Shown piece by piece: positions 42,321 through 53,066 of a DNA stretch of 64,000 nt. The translations under genes were made by a program, and so were the position numbers. Below the pieces are notes generated by a model, which worked only from the letters and a program-made list of their open reading frames with translations, was not told where the DNA came from and ran no database searches. Each line of letters begins with the position of its first letter. The first letter of the stretch is position 1. Source of the stretch: Sepioteuthis lessoniana (lineage: Eukaryota; Mollusca; Cephalopoda; Myopsida; Loliginidae); the NCBI GenBank assembly GCA_963585895.1, contig OY757916.1, positions 23,592,691 to 23,656,690 on the forward strand, given 5' to 3'.

Positions 42321-42359
42321 TATAGCTTTCCAATTTTTTTCTTTCTCTTTTTTAAATTT

Positions 42360-42711
42360 CCCCTTTTTTTCTTCTTTTTTTTTCTGTCTAATTTCAATTT
42401 TCTTGAAAGAAAAAAGTAAAGAAAGAAAGAATAAAAGTAAAGAAAGAAAGAAAAAAGAAAGACAGAAAGAAAAAAGAGAAAAAGACAGAGAATTTTAAAA
42501 GAGAAAAGAATCAATGAAAAAAACTGGTAATTTTTACTCTTTTCTTCTTTTTTTTCTGTCTAATTTCAATTTTCTTGAAAGAAAAAAGTAAAGAAAGAAA
42601 GAATAAAAGTAAAGAAAGAAAGAATAAAAGAAAGAAAGAAAGAAAAAAGAGAAAAAAACAGAGAATCTTAAAAGAGAAAAGAATCAGTGAAAAAAACTGA
42701 TAATTTTTACT
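42360..42711 (+). repeat. ~180 bp tandem duplication, purine/pyrimidine-rich
   Basis: Unit TTCTTTTTTTTTCTGTCTAA to GAAAAAAACTGGTAATTTTT occurs at 42365-42530 and again at 42543-42711, near-identical. The start of a third unit (AATTTTTACTCTTTTCTTTC) follows the SINE-C at 42949. Confidence 0.85.
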
Positions 42712-42948
42712 GGTTTGGTTTGGTTTGGTTTCTTTGTTTAATGGCATATCAACCTTCGTGGGTTATTTAATGCCAAAGCCATTCTCCTAGAAGAACAATG
42801 GTGGTGCTATTTAACCCATAGCTGGGAGGATAAGGGGGTTCATACCTTTCCCAAGGGTATTTGAACGTAATAGCGCGACTAGAGTACAAACTCTCGTGCT
42901 ACGATTTCGCAGACCAACGCTTTAACCATTACTCCACGGGGACACCCC
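42712..42948 (-). mobile_element. SINE-C with target duplication
   Basis: 237 bp, reversed: (GGTTT)n, AATGGCATATCAACCTTCGT, GGGTTATTTAATGCCAAAGC, AAGGGGGTTCATACCTTTCC, then a clean tRNA-like head in reverse (AACGCTTTAACCATTACTCC, with B box AGTACAAACTC). Flanked by ATAATTTTTACT (42700-42711 and 42949-42960). Confidence 0.9.
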
Positions 42949-43009
42949 ATAATTTTTACTCTTTTCTTTCTTCTTTTTTTAGCTTTTGTTTATTTATATT
43001 GAATTCTTC

Positions 43010-43545
43010 TTTCATACTCTGTTGGCAAGGCTTTGAATGCATTGACTGTATCCTCTTCTAAGGGGTTAGAGACCCCTAAAAAAGGGGTGACCAGTATATG
43101 ACATTAAATTGCATCTGATGTTGAGGCTCCAGTTCTGAAGTTTGGAAGAATGTAGAGTATCCTTCATTGCAATTACTCCCATTTGTCCCTATCATTCATA
43201 ACTCCTGGAAAGTCCTCCACACTGCATCCAGTGTCCACATAGAGCTGATGTATATAAGTCCTTGTTGGTCAGCCAGCCATTGCATATCTGTATTTAAGTG
43301 AATGTCTCTCATAAGTTCATACTTTTCTCTGACTTGGAGTGGTAGTACCTGTTTGGTTCCTATCTTATAGAATTGTTAGGTAGGAATACTTCTCATCACG
43401 TAAGCATGAACAAAAAAAATGCTTAAGAAACGACTTTATAAAAAGTATAAATATGAACAAACAATGGACATAATTCTCTAATAATAATTCTCTATGCATG
43501 GAATCAAGTTCCTTGGATGGTTGGTTCGTTGGTTGTTGGGTTTTA
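43010..43545 (+). repeat. RepA' copy with a LINE-I fragment inside
   Basis: TGTTGGCAAGGCTTTGAATG, ACATTAAATTGCATCTGATG, and CTTGGAGTGGTAGTACCTG flank 43185-43335, which matches reversed LINE-I (CACTGCATCCAGTGTCCACA, AGAGCTGATGTATATAAGTC, TTGTTGGTCAG). Confidence 0.65.
43185..43335 (-). mobile_element. LINE-I fragment
   Basis: About 150 bp of the ARTYIQQLC region of LINE-I, diverged, with no (CAT)n tail left. It is read against the copies at 7258 and 63808. Confidence 0.55.
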
Positions 43546-44400
43546 TGGCATATCAACCTTTGTAGGTTATTTAACACCAAATCCATTCTAATGTAAATAA
43601 TCAGTTCTGTTTAAACCAATTCAGTTTAGCATCAGTACACAGTTTAATTGTCAAAATCATTTCTATTTCAAACTATTCAGTTTATTCAAACATTTATATA
43701 TAACAATTGTGTTTAGTGTAAGTACAGTTCCAATGTCAAAAAACAGTTCTATTTCAAATAATTCAGTTTAGCATAAGCATGCAGTTTAAATATAAGTACA
43801 GTTTAATTGTCAAAAAAATTTCTATTTCAAACTATTCAGTTTATTCAAACATTTATATATAACAATTGTGTTTAGTGTAAGTACAGTTCCAATGTCAAAA
43901 AACAGTTCTATTTCAAATAATTCAGTTTAGCATAAGCATGCAGTTTAAATATAAGTACAGTTTAATTGTCAAAATCATTTCTATTTCAAACTATTCAGTT
44001 TATTCAAACATTTATATATAACAATTGTGTTTAGTGTAAGTACAGTTCCAATGTCAAAAAACAGTTCTATTTCAAATAATTCAGTTTAGCATAAGCATGC
44101 AGTTTAAATATAAGTACAGTTTAATTGTCAAAAAAATTTCTATTTTAAGCAATTCAGCATAAGTATGCCATTCGTTCTATTTAACCCATAGATAGGGCTT
44201 TATCGGGTGCTACCACTCCAGCCCAGAGTGGACCTGGGAGCAATGGCAATGAAGGAGTATTCCGCATTCCCCAAAGCTCCAGCACTGCTGGAACCTCACC
44301 ATCAAATTAGTGTCATATCCAGGACGCTCGTTTGGGGTGGGGTCTTACCCCCACTGCAGAGAAGCAGTCAGTGTATTCTACAGTCCTAGCTGACTGGGCA
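43530..44400 (-). repeat. RepA copy expanded by an internal tandem
   Basis: Starts (GGTT)n, TTTTATGGCATATCAACCTT and ends GTCCTAGCTGACTGGGC. It is ~870 bp instead of ~580 because a 159 bp inner unit occurs three times (starting 43640, 43799, 43958) plus a partial fourth at 44117. Confidence 0.85.
43640..44160 (+). repeat. 159 bp tandem repeat, 3.3 copies
   Basis: Each unit begins CAGTTTAATTGTCAAAA and includes ATATATAACAATTGTGTTTA and CATAAGCATGCAGTTTAAAT. Spacing is exactly 159 bases three times and the copies are almost identical, so the expansion is recent. Confidence 0.9.
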
Positions 44401-44555
44401 AAATATTCCTTGGAGAAATAGGCAGGAGAAAGCTTCTGAATAGACCAAGCATAGAAATAGACACAATATAGGAGCTGTTAATCTAAAAAGAGAGAGCTTT
44501 GAACCAAAGAAACAATAATAAAAAGAACAATTGAATAAAAAATGTATATATATAT

Positions 44556-45125
44556 GTATTTGATAACACAGTATTGACATCTTTTGTCCATATATTTTTG
44601 ATTTGATTCTTTCAAGTTGCTGTATGGATGTTATAATATCCAGCCAGAATTGGCTTATAAATCTTTCATAATTAATTGGTTTCCAAGTAGTTTTGGACCC
44701 ATCTTGGGCCATCATCAGGAGCGTGTATATTGCAAAGCAATACAACCTTTGCAAGAACATTAAAATTTTTAAGAATTAAGTATTTAGTGTTTCCTGATGT
44801 TATGTTGGAGTGTTTCTTTTTAAATAGCAACAGTAGCTCAAGACATTTGAGTACATTAGTATTGAATTTGAAATTAATTCTATTGAGGTTTGGATTTTTA
44901 TTTCTTATGTTTAGGGCTTCAAGAATCTGTAATCTTTGTTTGGTATTTTGTTGCTCTAATATTGTTGTGTTATCAGTAAGAATTTTCTAAAATTCAGTTG
45001 TTGAGCAGGAATGCTTTTTTTAGATTTGGAGCAATTGAGCTAGATATTATAACATCCATATGGCAACCTGAAAGGATCAAAACAAAAATATATTGACAAA
45101 AGATGTCTATACTATTTAATCAAAT
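44556..45125 (-). mobile_element. PLE-D copy 4, diverged
   Basis: ~70 bp inverted arms at 44570-44640 and 45035-45110 (GATGTTATAATATCCA against its reverse). The minus strand retains QILEALNIRN-like and a decayed coding end. Hammerhead-like core at 44690-44722 (CUGAUGA, UGGCCC, GGGUCCA) with GAA changed to AAA. The arms differ from the other copies, so this is a separate subfamily. Confidence 0.65.
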
Positions 45126-45251
45126 ATGACTCAATGGAGAAATGCTGCCCAATTGCTTATATATATATATATATATACACGAGGATCATTAAATAAGTTT
45201 CCAGACTTTTTTTCGTTTGGGCACTTTTATTGATAGTACACACAGGAATCT

Positions 45252-45600
45252 CTAGTACCCTTTGAAGTAATCTTCCCCGGCTGCAATGCACTTGTTGTAC
45301 CATTTCAACAACTTCTGGAAGACCCCATGGAAATCCTCTTGTGTGAGCATGTCAATGACCTTTGTCATAGCCTCTTTCATCCCAATAGTCTGATAACGAC
45401 AGCCTCTAAGCTTAGGGAATAAGCAAAAGTCACAGGGAGCAAGGTCTGGACTATAGGGAATCTGAGGAACTGTCTTGATGCCCATCTTCGTCAAATAGTC
45501 TGTGACAAGGATGGAGTTGTGGACTGGTGTATTGTCCCACTGGAAATGCCACTGACCCAATTTGAAAAGTGCTGGCCTCTTCCCAAAAAATCTCTTCCGG
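45252..45600 (-). pseudogene. Mariner transposase C-terminal remnant
   Basis: About 115 residues from EVLREFRKRFF through QWDNTPVH (second Asp), YSPDLAPCD (third Asp) to AAGEDYFKGY. The first catalytic Asp is lacking. The frame is more intact than in the copy at 591-950. Confidence 0.85.
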
Positions 45601-46008
45601 AACTCCCTTAAAACCTCAACACAGTAACCCTAACCCTAACCCTTTGGCCAATCAACTCTGGTGTATTGACTTCCCACACCTCTCAGCATCCCTCACAGAC
45701 TCCCTGCCTTCCTTGAATCTCTTATGCTACTCAAAAACTGATGCTCGATTCATGCAAGATGGTCAAAATGCAGTCTGAAGCATTCCATACGTTTCTGTGG
45801 CATTTTTTCCAAGTTTAGAACACATTTTATTGCATATCATTCTTCCTCACGTCCAGATTACATTTTTGAAATTCACCAGCTGTGATAATCAGGCTTTAGT
45901 AGGGTGTATTCCAATTCCTGCTGTAGCTGTTCATTTGAAGCTGAAATCATAAAAATTAGTCTGTCATCTCATAAGGTGTATAGCAATAAGATACTGAATT
46001 TTCAAGAG

Positions 46009-46137
46009 GGGCACCTCTGGTGGTGTAACGGTTAGCAAGCTAGACTAGCAAACCTACATGAGTGAGTTCGAGTCTTATTGGGCACCCCATTCATTCGGCC
46101 TTGTGCCACATCGAAGCAAAGAGCTTTGTAAATTACT
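46009..46137 (+). mobile_element. SINE-N copy 2, inserted into Mar1
   Basis: 129 bp. A box CTGGTGGTGTAACGGTTAGC, B box GAGTTCGAGTCTTATTGG. Ends GTGCCACATCGAAGCAAAG and AAATTACT. Flanked by an exact 16 bp duplication, ACTGAATTTTCAAGAG (45993-46008, 46138-46153). It post-dates the mariner insertion. Confidence 0.95.
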
Positions 46138-46269
46138 ACTGAATTTTCAAGAGTCTATGACAATTTTAAATGCCTGTACAAAAAAAGTCCGGAAACTTAT
46201 TGAAGGCACCACATATATATATATATATATATATGTTTCGATTAATGAGACAGACTAAAGTGACATTCA

Positions 46270-46510
46270 GGCTCTTTTTTTTTTTTCATTTTTTTTAACC
46301 ATTTGTTTTTTTTCTTTATTTTCTTTCCAACTTTTCCACTTTTGTTCTTTTTCCCACCATCTTATTCTTCCTTTTTCTCTTTCACAATGTTTTTCTTCTT
46401 AACTTTCGTATCCTTTCTCTACCTTCGTTTTTGTTCTGTTTTATATTTCTTTTCATCACTCAAACTTTATTTACCTATTCTAATTTCAGGTCTTTTTCCT
46501 TCTTTTCTTT
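46270..46510. repeat. Pyrimidine-rich tract
   Basis: The plus strand is mostly T and C. Phe/Ser/Leu frames here are by-products. Confidence 0.8.
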
Positions 46511-46512
46511 TC

Positions 46513-47105
46513 TTGCCCAGTCAGCTGGGGCAGAAGAATACACTGACTGCACCTCTACTGAGATGTAAGACCCACCCCCAACAAGTGTCCTGGATATGGC
46601 ACTAAACAATCTGATGGTGACGTTCCAGTAATACTGGAGCTTTGAGGAATGTAGAGTACCGCTTCATTGCCATCACTCCCAGTTCCACTATAGCCGGTGT
46701 AGTAGCACCTGATAGAGTCCTATCTATGGGTCAAATAGAACTAAACTGCGTACTTATGCTAAACTGAATTGCTTGAAATAGAACAGTGTACTTATGCTAA
46801 ATTGAGTTGTTTGAAATGGAACTGTTTTTGTATGCAAAACTGAATTACTTGAAATAGAACTGCTTTGACATTTAACTGTGGGCAAACAAAAACTATACTT
46901 ATACTAAACTTCATTTTGAATCATTTGAAATAGATTTTTTGAATTAGAATTGTATAGCTTAAAAAAGAAATGCTTTTGACAATTAAACTGTGTACTCATG
47001 CTAAACTGAATTGTTTGAAATAGAACTGATTATTTGTATAAAAATGGATTTGGCATTAAATTACCTACAAAGGTTGATATGCCATAAAACCCTAACAACC
47101 AACCA
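46513..47105 (+). repeat. RepA, near-full-length reference copy
   Basis: 593 bp from TTGCCCAGTCAGCTGGGGC to GATATGCCATAAAACC and (AACC)n. It sits inside a pyrimidine-rich tract; TCTTTTCTT-like sequence occurs on both sides, so a target duplication is likely but masked by the repeat. Confidence 0.85.
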
Positions 47106-47670
47106 ATATCTTTTCTTCTTTTTTCTTTGGTACTTTTTATTTTTTGCTTTACTTTTCCATCTTGTTTTTACTCTTCTTGTTTTTGGAGCTTTTTTTTCCT
47201 TTGCTTCTTTCTTTCTTTTTTCTTACCTTACCTCTTTCTTTTTCTTTTCTTCCCTCTTTCTTTTTTTCTTAACTTCCTTCTCTCTCTTTTCTTAACTTCC
47301 TTTTCTCTCTTTTCTTAATTTCCTTCTCTCTCTTTTCTTAACTTCCTTCTCTCTTCCTTGTTTCTTTTTTGTTACCTTCCTTTTTCTTTGCATCTTTCTT
47401 TTTTTCTTAATTTTCTTTCTTTTTGTCTTAACTTTATTTTTTCTTTTCTTTTTCCTTTCTTTTTAATTTTCTTCCTTTTTTTTCTTTTTTCTTTACATCT
47501 TTCTTTCTGTTTTGTTAATTTTCTTTTTTTCCTTTTTTATTTTTTCTTTTCTTCCTACTTTTTTATAACCTCCTTTTTTTTCTTTTCAATTTTTCTTCTT
47601 TGAGGATCCTATCTTTTATACTCTTTTTTTCCGCAAATATTCATTCAATCCTCTTCTTTCCGTTTACCTT
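47106..47670. repeat. Pyrimidine-rich tract
   Basis: About 560 bp of TTTTCTT and CTTCCTT steps. A short unit TTTTCTTAACTTCC repeats at 47264-47352. Confidence 0.85.
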
Positions 47671-47935
47671 CTTTTTAAAATCCTTCTTCTTATTCTACTT
47701 TTTTGACAGCACTTGCCCACCTTAACAGTATATATATTTTCTTGAGCCTTCATTATTCATTTTAATTTTTATGATACATTCAATTAAATATCAGATACTA
47801 CACTTTCATCCACTTAGAAGAGTTAGAGAACAACACTTTGATCTTTGTTGGATATGCAGCTATTACACTCTGATCTTCTCAGAAAATAGAATAAACAGAA
47901 AAAATATTCTTGTTTATTATATGGGTACTTTGTTT

Positions 47936-48197
47936 AACCGGCTCATTGGCCAGTGGGTAGAGTGTTCGCCAATGGTCTGGGAGCCTGTGGTTCAATCCTA
48001 TGTTGAGTCATACCAAAGACTTAAAAAATGGTACTTGATACCTCCTTGCTCAACACTCAGCATTATAAGGTACATATCAAGGATAAAGTGGAGCTATCCA
48101 GGGAAAGGAGTAGCGCCCTCCCCTACACTTCGGTGTCGTAGCTATTGAAAAAGGAGCCTTCTGGTCGCCCTCGACTAAAGGGAGACAACTTTACTTA
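47936..48197 (+). mobile_element. SINE-B copy
   Basis: A box TTGGCCAGTGGGTAGAG, B box GGTTCAATCCTATG, and the full body ending GACAACTTTACTTAC. Confidence 0.85.
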
Positions 48198-48237
48198 CTT
48201 TGTCTCCCACCAACAGAATTTCATGGCTTTCATCAAT

Positions 48238-48427
48238 GATAAAGTAAAGTTGGTGAACGTAGTTGAGCTCAACCTGAAGGCTCCTTTTTCAATAGCTACT
48301 ACGCCGAGGATAGGGGAGGGCACAACTCCTTTCCCTGGATTGCTCCACTTTACTCTTGATTCATACCTGATATTGCTGAGTGTTAAGCAAGGAGGTATCA
48401 AGTACCATTTTTTAAGTCTTTGAGCCG
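48238..48427 (-). mobile_element. SINE-B copy, inverted to its neighbour
   Basis: Starts AAAGTAAAGTTGGTGAACGT and ends ACCATTTTTTAAGTCTTTGA; the tRNA-like head is missing. Tail-to-tail with the copy at 47936, 40 bp apart. Confidence 0.85.
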
Positions 48428-48539
48428 TTTTTTTGGTTAATTTTTGTAAAACTACTAAGTGAATAATTCTAAGTTCATGAGGACTGTTCCAATGATAATA
48501 AGTACAATTGTTACCTTTTTATTCCATATTCTGCGTATG

Positions 48540-48775
48540 ACATTCAACAATCTGATTGAGAGTCTCCAATCCTGGAGCTTAGAGGAATGTGGAGTATCCC
48601 TTCATTGCCATTGCTCCCTGGTCCACTCTGGCCTGGAGTGGTAGCACCTCAAAGGATACTATCTATGGGTCAAATAGAACTGTTTGACATCTAAACTGTG
48701 TACTTATCCTAAATGGAATTGTTTGAAAATGAACTGTTTTTACATGTAACTATAAATAAACAAATGACTCATGGC
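48540..48775 (+). repeat. RepA fragment
   Basis: ACATTCAACAATCTGATTGA, CCTGGAGTGGTAGCACCTC, ATCTATGGGTCAAATAGAAC: middle part of RepA. Confidence 0.7.
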
Positions 48776-50425
48776 TTAGTTGTTTGGGGCTGTTAAATAC
48801 ACCAACTGTATATCTGCAGGGAGGTAAGACTCCTCCAATAATTATCCTGGATATAACTTAAAATAATCTGATGGAGATTTTGGGAATGAGGAGTACCTCT
48901 TTATTGTCATCACTCCCAGTTCCACTCTGGCCTGGAGTGATAGCAACTGATAGGGTCCTATCTAGTGGTAAAATAGAACTGTAATAAATGACTTATGCTA
49001 AACTGAATTACTTGGAATAGAACTGTGTGATCATTTGATAGTGTGTAAGCAAACACCTGATATTTCATTGAATTGTTAATGATACATAACAATATTTGGA
49101 ACCATTTAATTTTGTTGACTTATGCTAAATTGTATTTGGCATTAAATAACCAATAATGGTTGATATGCCATAAAACTAAACCAAACTAATTTGTGCAAAC
49201 AAATGCCTTATGCTGAATTGAATTTGCAATACAATTAGGGATGTTGGGAAATTGTTTTAGTAATAAGTTGTTTCTTTGGTAAACTTAGAGGCTCCCCAAG
49301 TCTAGGGCAGGATAGCAGTAGCCACCCAAGTTAAAAATAGAAATATATCAGCAGCAAATCAGAAGATGAGCTGTGATTGGCTGAAAGAAGCTCAAAGGGA
49401 AGAGTTGTGAGAGTGGATGTGGGATAGACAACAGAGGAAGAGAGTTTAGCAGGGAACGATACATGATGATGTGAAGAGGAATGAAAATTAGGGCACCCAT
49501 TTTGGGTGAGCTCTGCAAAAAGGAATCCCCCTCCCAAAGCGAACATCTGAAGTTAGAACTGCAAACAAGCATGTGCGAGAACTACAACAGAAAACGAGAA
49601 TGATAATATCAAGGTCCATGTCTGTTCTCTCTCTCTCTCTCTTTTCATGATGCTTTGTTTCTATCTGCCTATCATAAAGAAGTTGACTCATTCTTCTTGC
49701 ACTGTTTCTTTCTTCTCAATGACTACAAAGAGGTGTAGTAGTGAATAAATTTTCATATTAGTGATCCAAGACAGTGTTTTGTGCATTCATTACTTTTTCT
49801 CATGGCAAGTTTACACCGAGAGTCAGACTGAAATTTAATTTATAGTGCTACACTCATAGAACTGTTAGAACCAAGGTAGTACATATTTTTGTGCGTTCAC
49901 CACTTTTTCTCATGGCGAGGTTACACCGAAAGTCTGACTGAAACTTAAGACATAGTGCTACACTCATAGAACTGTTAAAACCAAGGTGGTACACATATCT
50001 ATATGGTGCAGTAGTGATCGTAGAGTCTGCTGAGAACCATGGTGATGCAAGCGTCTATGTGTATAGTAGTATTACAAACATCTATTTGAGAACGGTACTA
50101 TTACAAACACCTATTTCGTGCCGTGATTGCATTACAAATTGTTTGAAATAGAACTGTTTGATCATTTAACTATGTGTAACAAATGACTGATTTTTAATTG
50201 AATTGTTAGTGATACATAGCAATACTTGGAACCATTTAACTTTGTTGACTTTTGCTAAATTGAATTGTTTGAAATAGAACTGTTAGATCATTTAACAGTG
50301 TGTAAGCAAATGACTGAATTGAATTGTCCATGACAAATCATATATATCTAATATATATGTATAAATTAGATTTTGCATTAAATAATCTACAATGGTTGAT
50401 ATGCCATAAAACCAAACCAATCAAT
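48776..50425 (+). repeat. RepA copy split by a solo LTR
   Basis: From TTAGTTGTTTGGGGCTGTTA to GCTGAATTGAATT (49224), then the LTR, then AATTGTTTGAAATAGAACTG (50137) to GATATGCCATAAAACC near 50415. Removing the LTR and one AATT restores the family sequence GCTGAATTGAATTGTTTGAA exactly. Confidence 0.85.
49225..50136 (+). mobile_element. Solo LTR, 912 bp, nested in RepA
   Basis: Starts TGCAATACAATTAGGG and ends GTGATTGCATTACA; AATT flanks both sides (49221-49224, 50137-50140). CTATCATAAAGAAGTTGACT resembles the LTR-H AAAGAAG stretch. At ~49770-49995 a ~115 bp unit occurs twice (CACTTTTTCTCATGGCGAGG, AGTGCTACACTCATAGAACT). No internal retrotransposon region remains. Confidence 0.85.
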
Positions 50426-50984
50426 TTTAGCATAAATATAATTTGTCCTTATGATGCTGCTTTTAAAAAAGATTCAGTTTCTCTCATCTGATTTCCTCTT
50501 CATAGCCATGTCCATGTCATTTCATGTGTGATTTTATTAGTTTATCACTTGAAGTATCGACAAATTTGTTTTTCTTCCTGCTGTTTTTTACTAGATTTTT
50601 ACATTGTTTTCTCACTGATCATTAATTAATTTTGCTTGTTATTAGCTGCAGTAATTAATCTCTTTGGACTCTTTGTTTTCTTTGATTTTTAAACAAGTAG
50701 TGTCAAGAGGCTTTAACTAGAGATCAAGTCACAAACAATCTCCTTTATACTCCAGCACCCTGCACAGTATTCTCACTGATTGTATGTATTATGTAAATGC
50801 ATTGATGATGATTTTGCTATAGAAATGCATTGACAATGAGGAAAAATTAGATTGTCAATGGCCAACAGTTAAAAGAAGTATTGATAAACAGAATGGGAGC
50901 TTTTATATATATAATTAATCAGAAGTTATGAACAAAAAGGAAAAAAGAAAGAAATTGAAAACAATAATATTGTTCATTATATAC
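50426..50984. other. Unique AT-rich sequence
   Basis: Nothing recognised. Confidence 0.5.
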
Positions 50985-51044
50985 TACCTCTGGAAAAATT
51001 ATGGAATTGACCACCTTAGAGGATGTTCACTTGCTTGTTTTTTT

Positions 51045-52280
51045 TATTTCCAAAGCATTTCTATAGTAAAAATCATTACCAATGCATGTCTACTTTTAAA
51101 ATCATTTTCAATGCATTTTTATAGTCAAAATCAGTTCTAATGCATTTTCATAGACAAAATAATTACCAATGCATTTTTATAATAAAAATCATTTCTGATG
51201 CATTTTTATAGTAAAAATCATTACCAATGCATGTCTATTCTTAAAATCATTTCCAATGCATTTTTATTGTCAATATCATTTCTAATGCATTTTCATAGTA
51301 AAAATCATTACCATTTATAGTCAAAATCATTTCAAATGCATTTTTATAATAAAATCATTTTCCATGCATTTTCATAGTAAAAATCATTTTCCATGTATTT
51401 TTGAAGTAAAAATCATTTCTCATGCATTTTTATTGTCAAAATCATTTATTATGCATTTTTATAGTAAGATTAATTCCAGCGCATTTTTTTATTACCCTTG
51501 GCAAAAATTACGGAATTGACAAACTCAGAGGATGTTCACGTGGGTTTTTTTAATTTCCACGGCATTTCTATTGTAAAAATCATTTCTAATGTATTATCTA
51601 TAGTAAAAATCATTTCTAATGCATTTTTATAGTAAACATCATTTTTTTGGCATTTTAATGTTGAAAATCATTTCTAATGCATTTTTATTGTAAAAATCAT
51701 TTCTAATGCATTCTTACACTAAAAATCATTTTATAGGCATTTTTATATTAAACATCCTTTCTAATGCATTTTTATAGTGAAAATGTTTCTTATGTATTTC
51801 TATTATCAAAATTATTTCAAATGCATTTCTATAGTAAAAATCATTTCTAAGGCATTTTTATAGTAAATATCATTTCCAATATATTTTTATAATCAAAATC
51901 CTTTGTAATGCATTTTTATCATAAAAATCATTTCTAATATATTTTTATTATAAAAATCATTTCAAATGTATGTTTATTATAAAATCATTTCTATTTTTTT
52001 TTAATAGTATAAAGATTTTTTATGCATTTTGATAGCAAAAATCATTACTAATGTATTTTTATCATAAACCTCATTTCTGATGCATTTTTAGAGTAAAAAT
52101 CATTTCTAATGCATTTCTCTTCTGCTTCTGTCAAAAATTTTAGAATTAGCCAACTTAGAACTTCTTGGTTTTTTATATATCCCATGCATTTTCATTGTAA
52201 AAATCATTTGAAATGCATTTTTATTGTAAGTATCATTTGTAATTCATTTTCATGTTAAAAAATGCATAGAAATGGTTTTT
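51045..52280 (+). repeat. ~29 bp satellite array
   Basis: More than 35 imperfect units of AATGCATTTTTATAGTAAAA and ATCATTTCT, with leader sequences at two internal points that divide it into three blocks. Confidence 0.9.
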
Positions 52281-52295
52281 ACAATAAAAATATAG

Positions 52296-52852
52296 CCCAG
52301 TTGGCCGGGGTCGTAGAATTTACCAACTGCTTCTCTGCTGAGGTATAGGACCCTCCCAAAGAGTGTCCTAGAAATGACCCTAAACAATCAAATTTGTGAG
52401 GTTCCAGTGATGCTGGGGCTTTGGGGAATGCCAAGCACCCCTTCATTGCTATTGCTCCCATGTCCACTCTGGCCCAGAGTAGTATCACGTGATAGGGACC
52501 TATCTATAGTTCCAACAGAACTACTTATGCTAAACTAAATTGTTTGAAATAGAACTGTTTTTTACATTTAACTATGCTATACTAAACTGAATTGTTCAAA
52601 GTTGAACTGTTTTGAAATTTAACTGTATGCAAACAAAAACTATACTTATACTAAACTAAATTGTTTGAATTAGAACTGTTTGAATAAACTGAATAGCTTG
52701 AAGTAGAAATGTTTTTTCAACAATAAAATTGTGTATTTATGCTAAATTAAATTGCTTGAAATAGAACTATTTATTTATGTAAAAATAGATTTGGCATTAA
52801 ATAACCTTCAAAGGTTGAAGTACCATAAATCCAAATAACCAAACCAAACAAA
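52296..52852 (+). repeat. RepA copy inside SatTIR
   Basis: Near full length: TAGCCCAGTTGGCCGGGGTC to GGCATTAAATAACCTTCAAA and (AACCA)n. Confidence 0.85.
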
Positions 52853-53066
52853 ACCACTAAAAATACATTAGAAGTTTTTTTCTTATAAAAATGCATTGGA
52901 AATTTTAGATAAACACAAGTTGAACATCTTCTAAGTGAACCAATTCCATAATTTTTGCAGGGTTACCAGATATTTCATAGCTGTAGCTAATGTAGTTTTA
53001 TTAACAGTTCTATAGATGTTTTATGTTTATGATATGTCTGGAATATTTCATTCATGATAAGGATGA

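Larger units (their letters stand above)
45176..46215 (-). mobile_element. Mar1 copy 2, with SINE-N inside
   Basis: Reverse-orientation mariner deletion derivative. Inverted ends: ACGAGGATCATTAAATAAGT left, and right end read in reverse GTGGTGCCTTCAATAAGTTT; both meet (TA)n. The minus strand has WHFQWDNTPVHNSILVTDYL (45560-45500), YSPDLAPCDFCLF and a frame end at 45252. The HTH part and the joint with TAACCCTAACCCTAACCCT (45625-45643) match copy 1. SINE-N at 46009-46137 lies between the left coding end and the terminus. Confidence 0.9.
50985..52965. mobile_element. SatTIR: inverted-repeat element filled with satellite
   Basis: Left end TACCTCTGGAAAAATTATGG with AATTGACC and TTAGAGGATGTTCACTTG; right end on the other strand TAACCCTGCAAAAATTATGG with AATTGG and TTAGAAGATGTTCAACTTG. 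Both borders are TA. The interior is an array of ~29 bp units (AATGCATTTTTATAGTAAAA plus ATCATTTCT). The left leader also recurs at ~51488 and ~52133 in direct orientation. The end sequence is Tc1/mariner-like. No transposase is seen. A RepA copy lies at 52296-52850. Confidence 0.75.
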
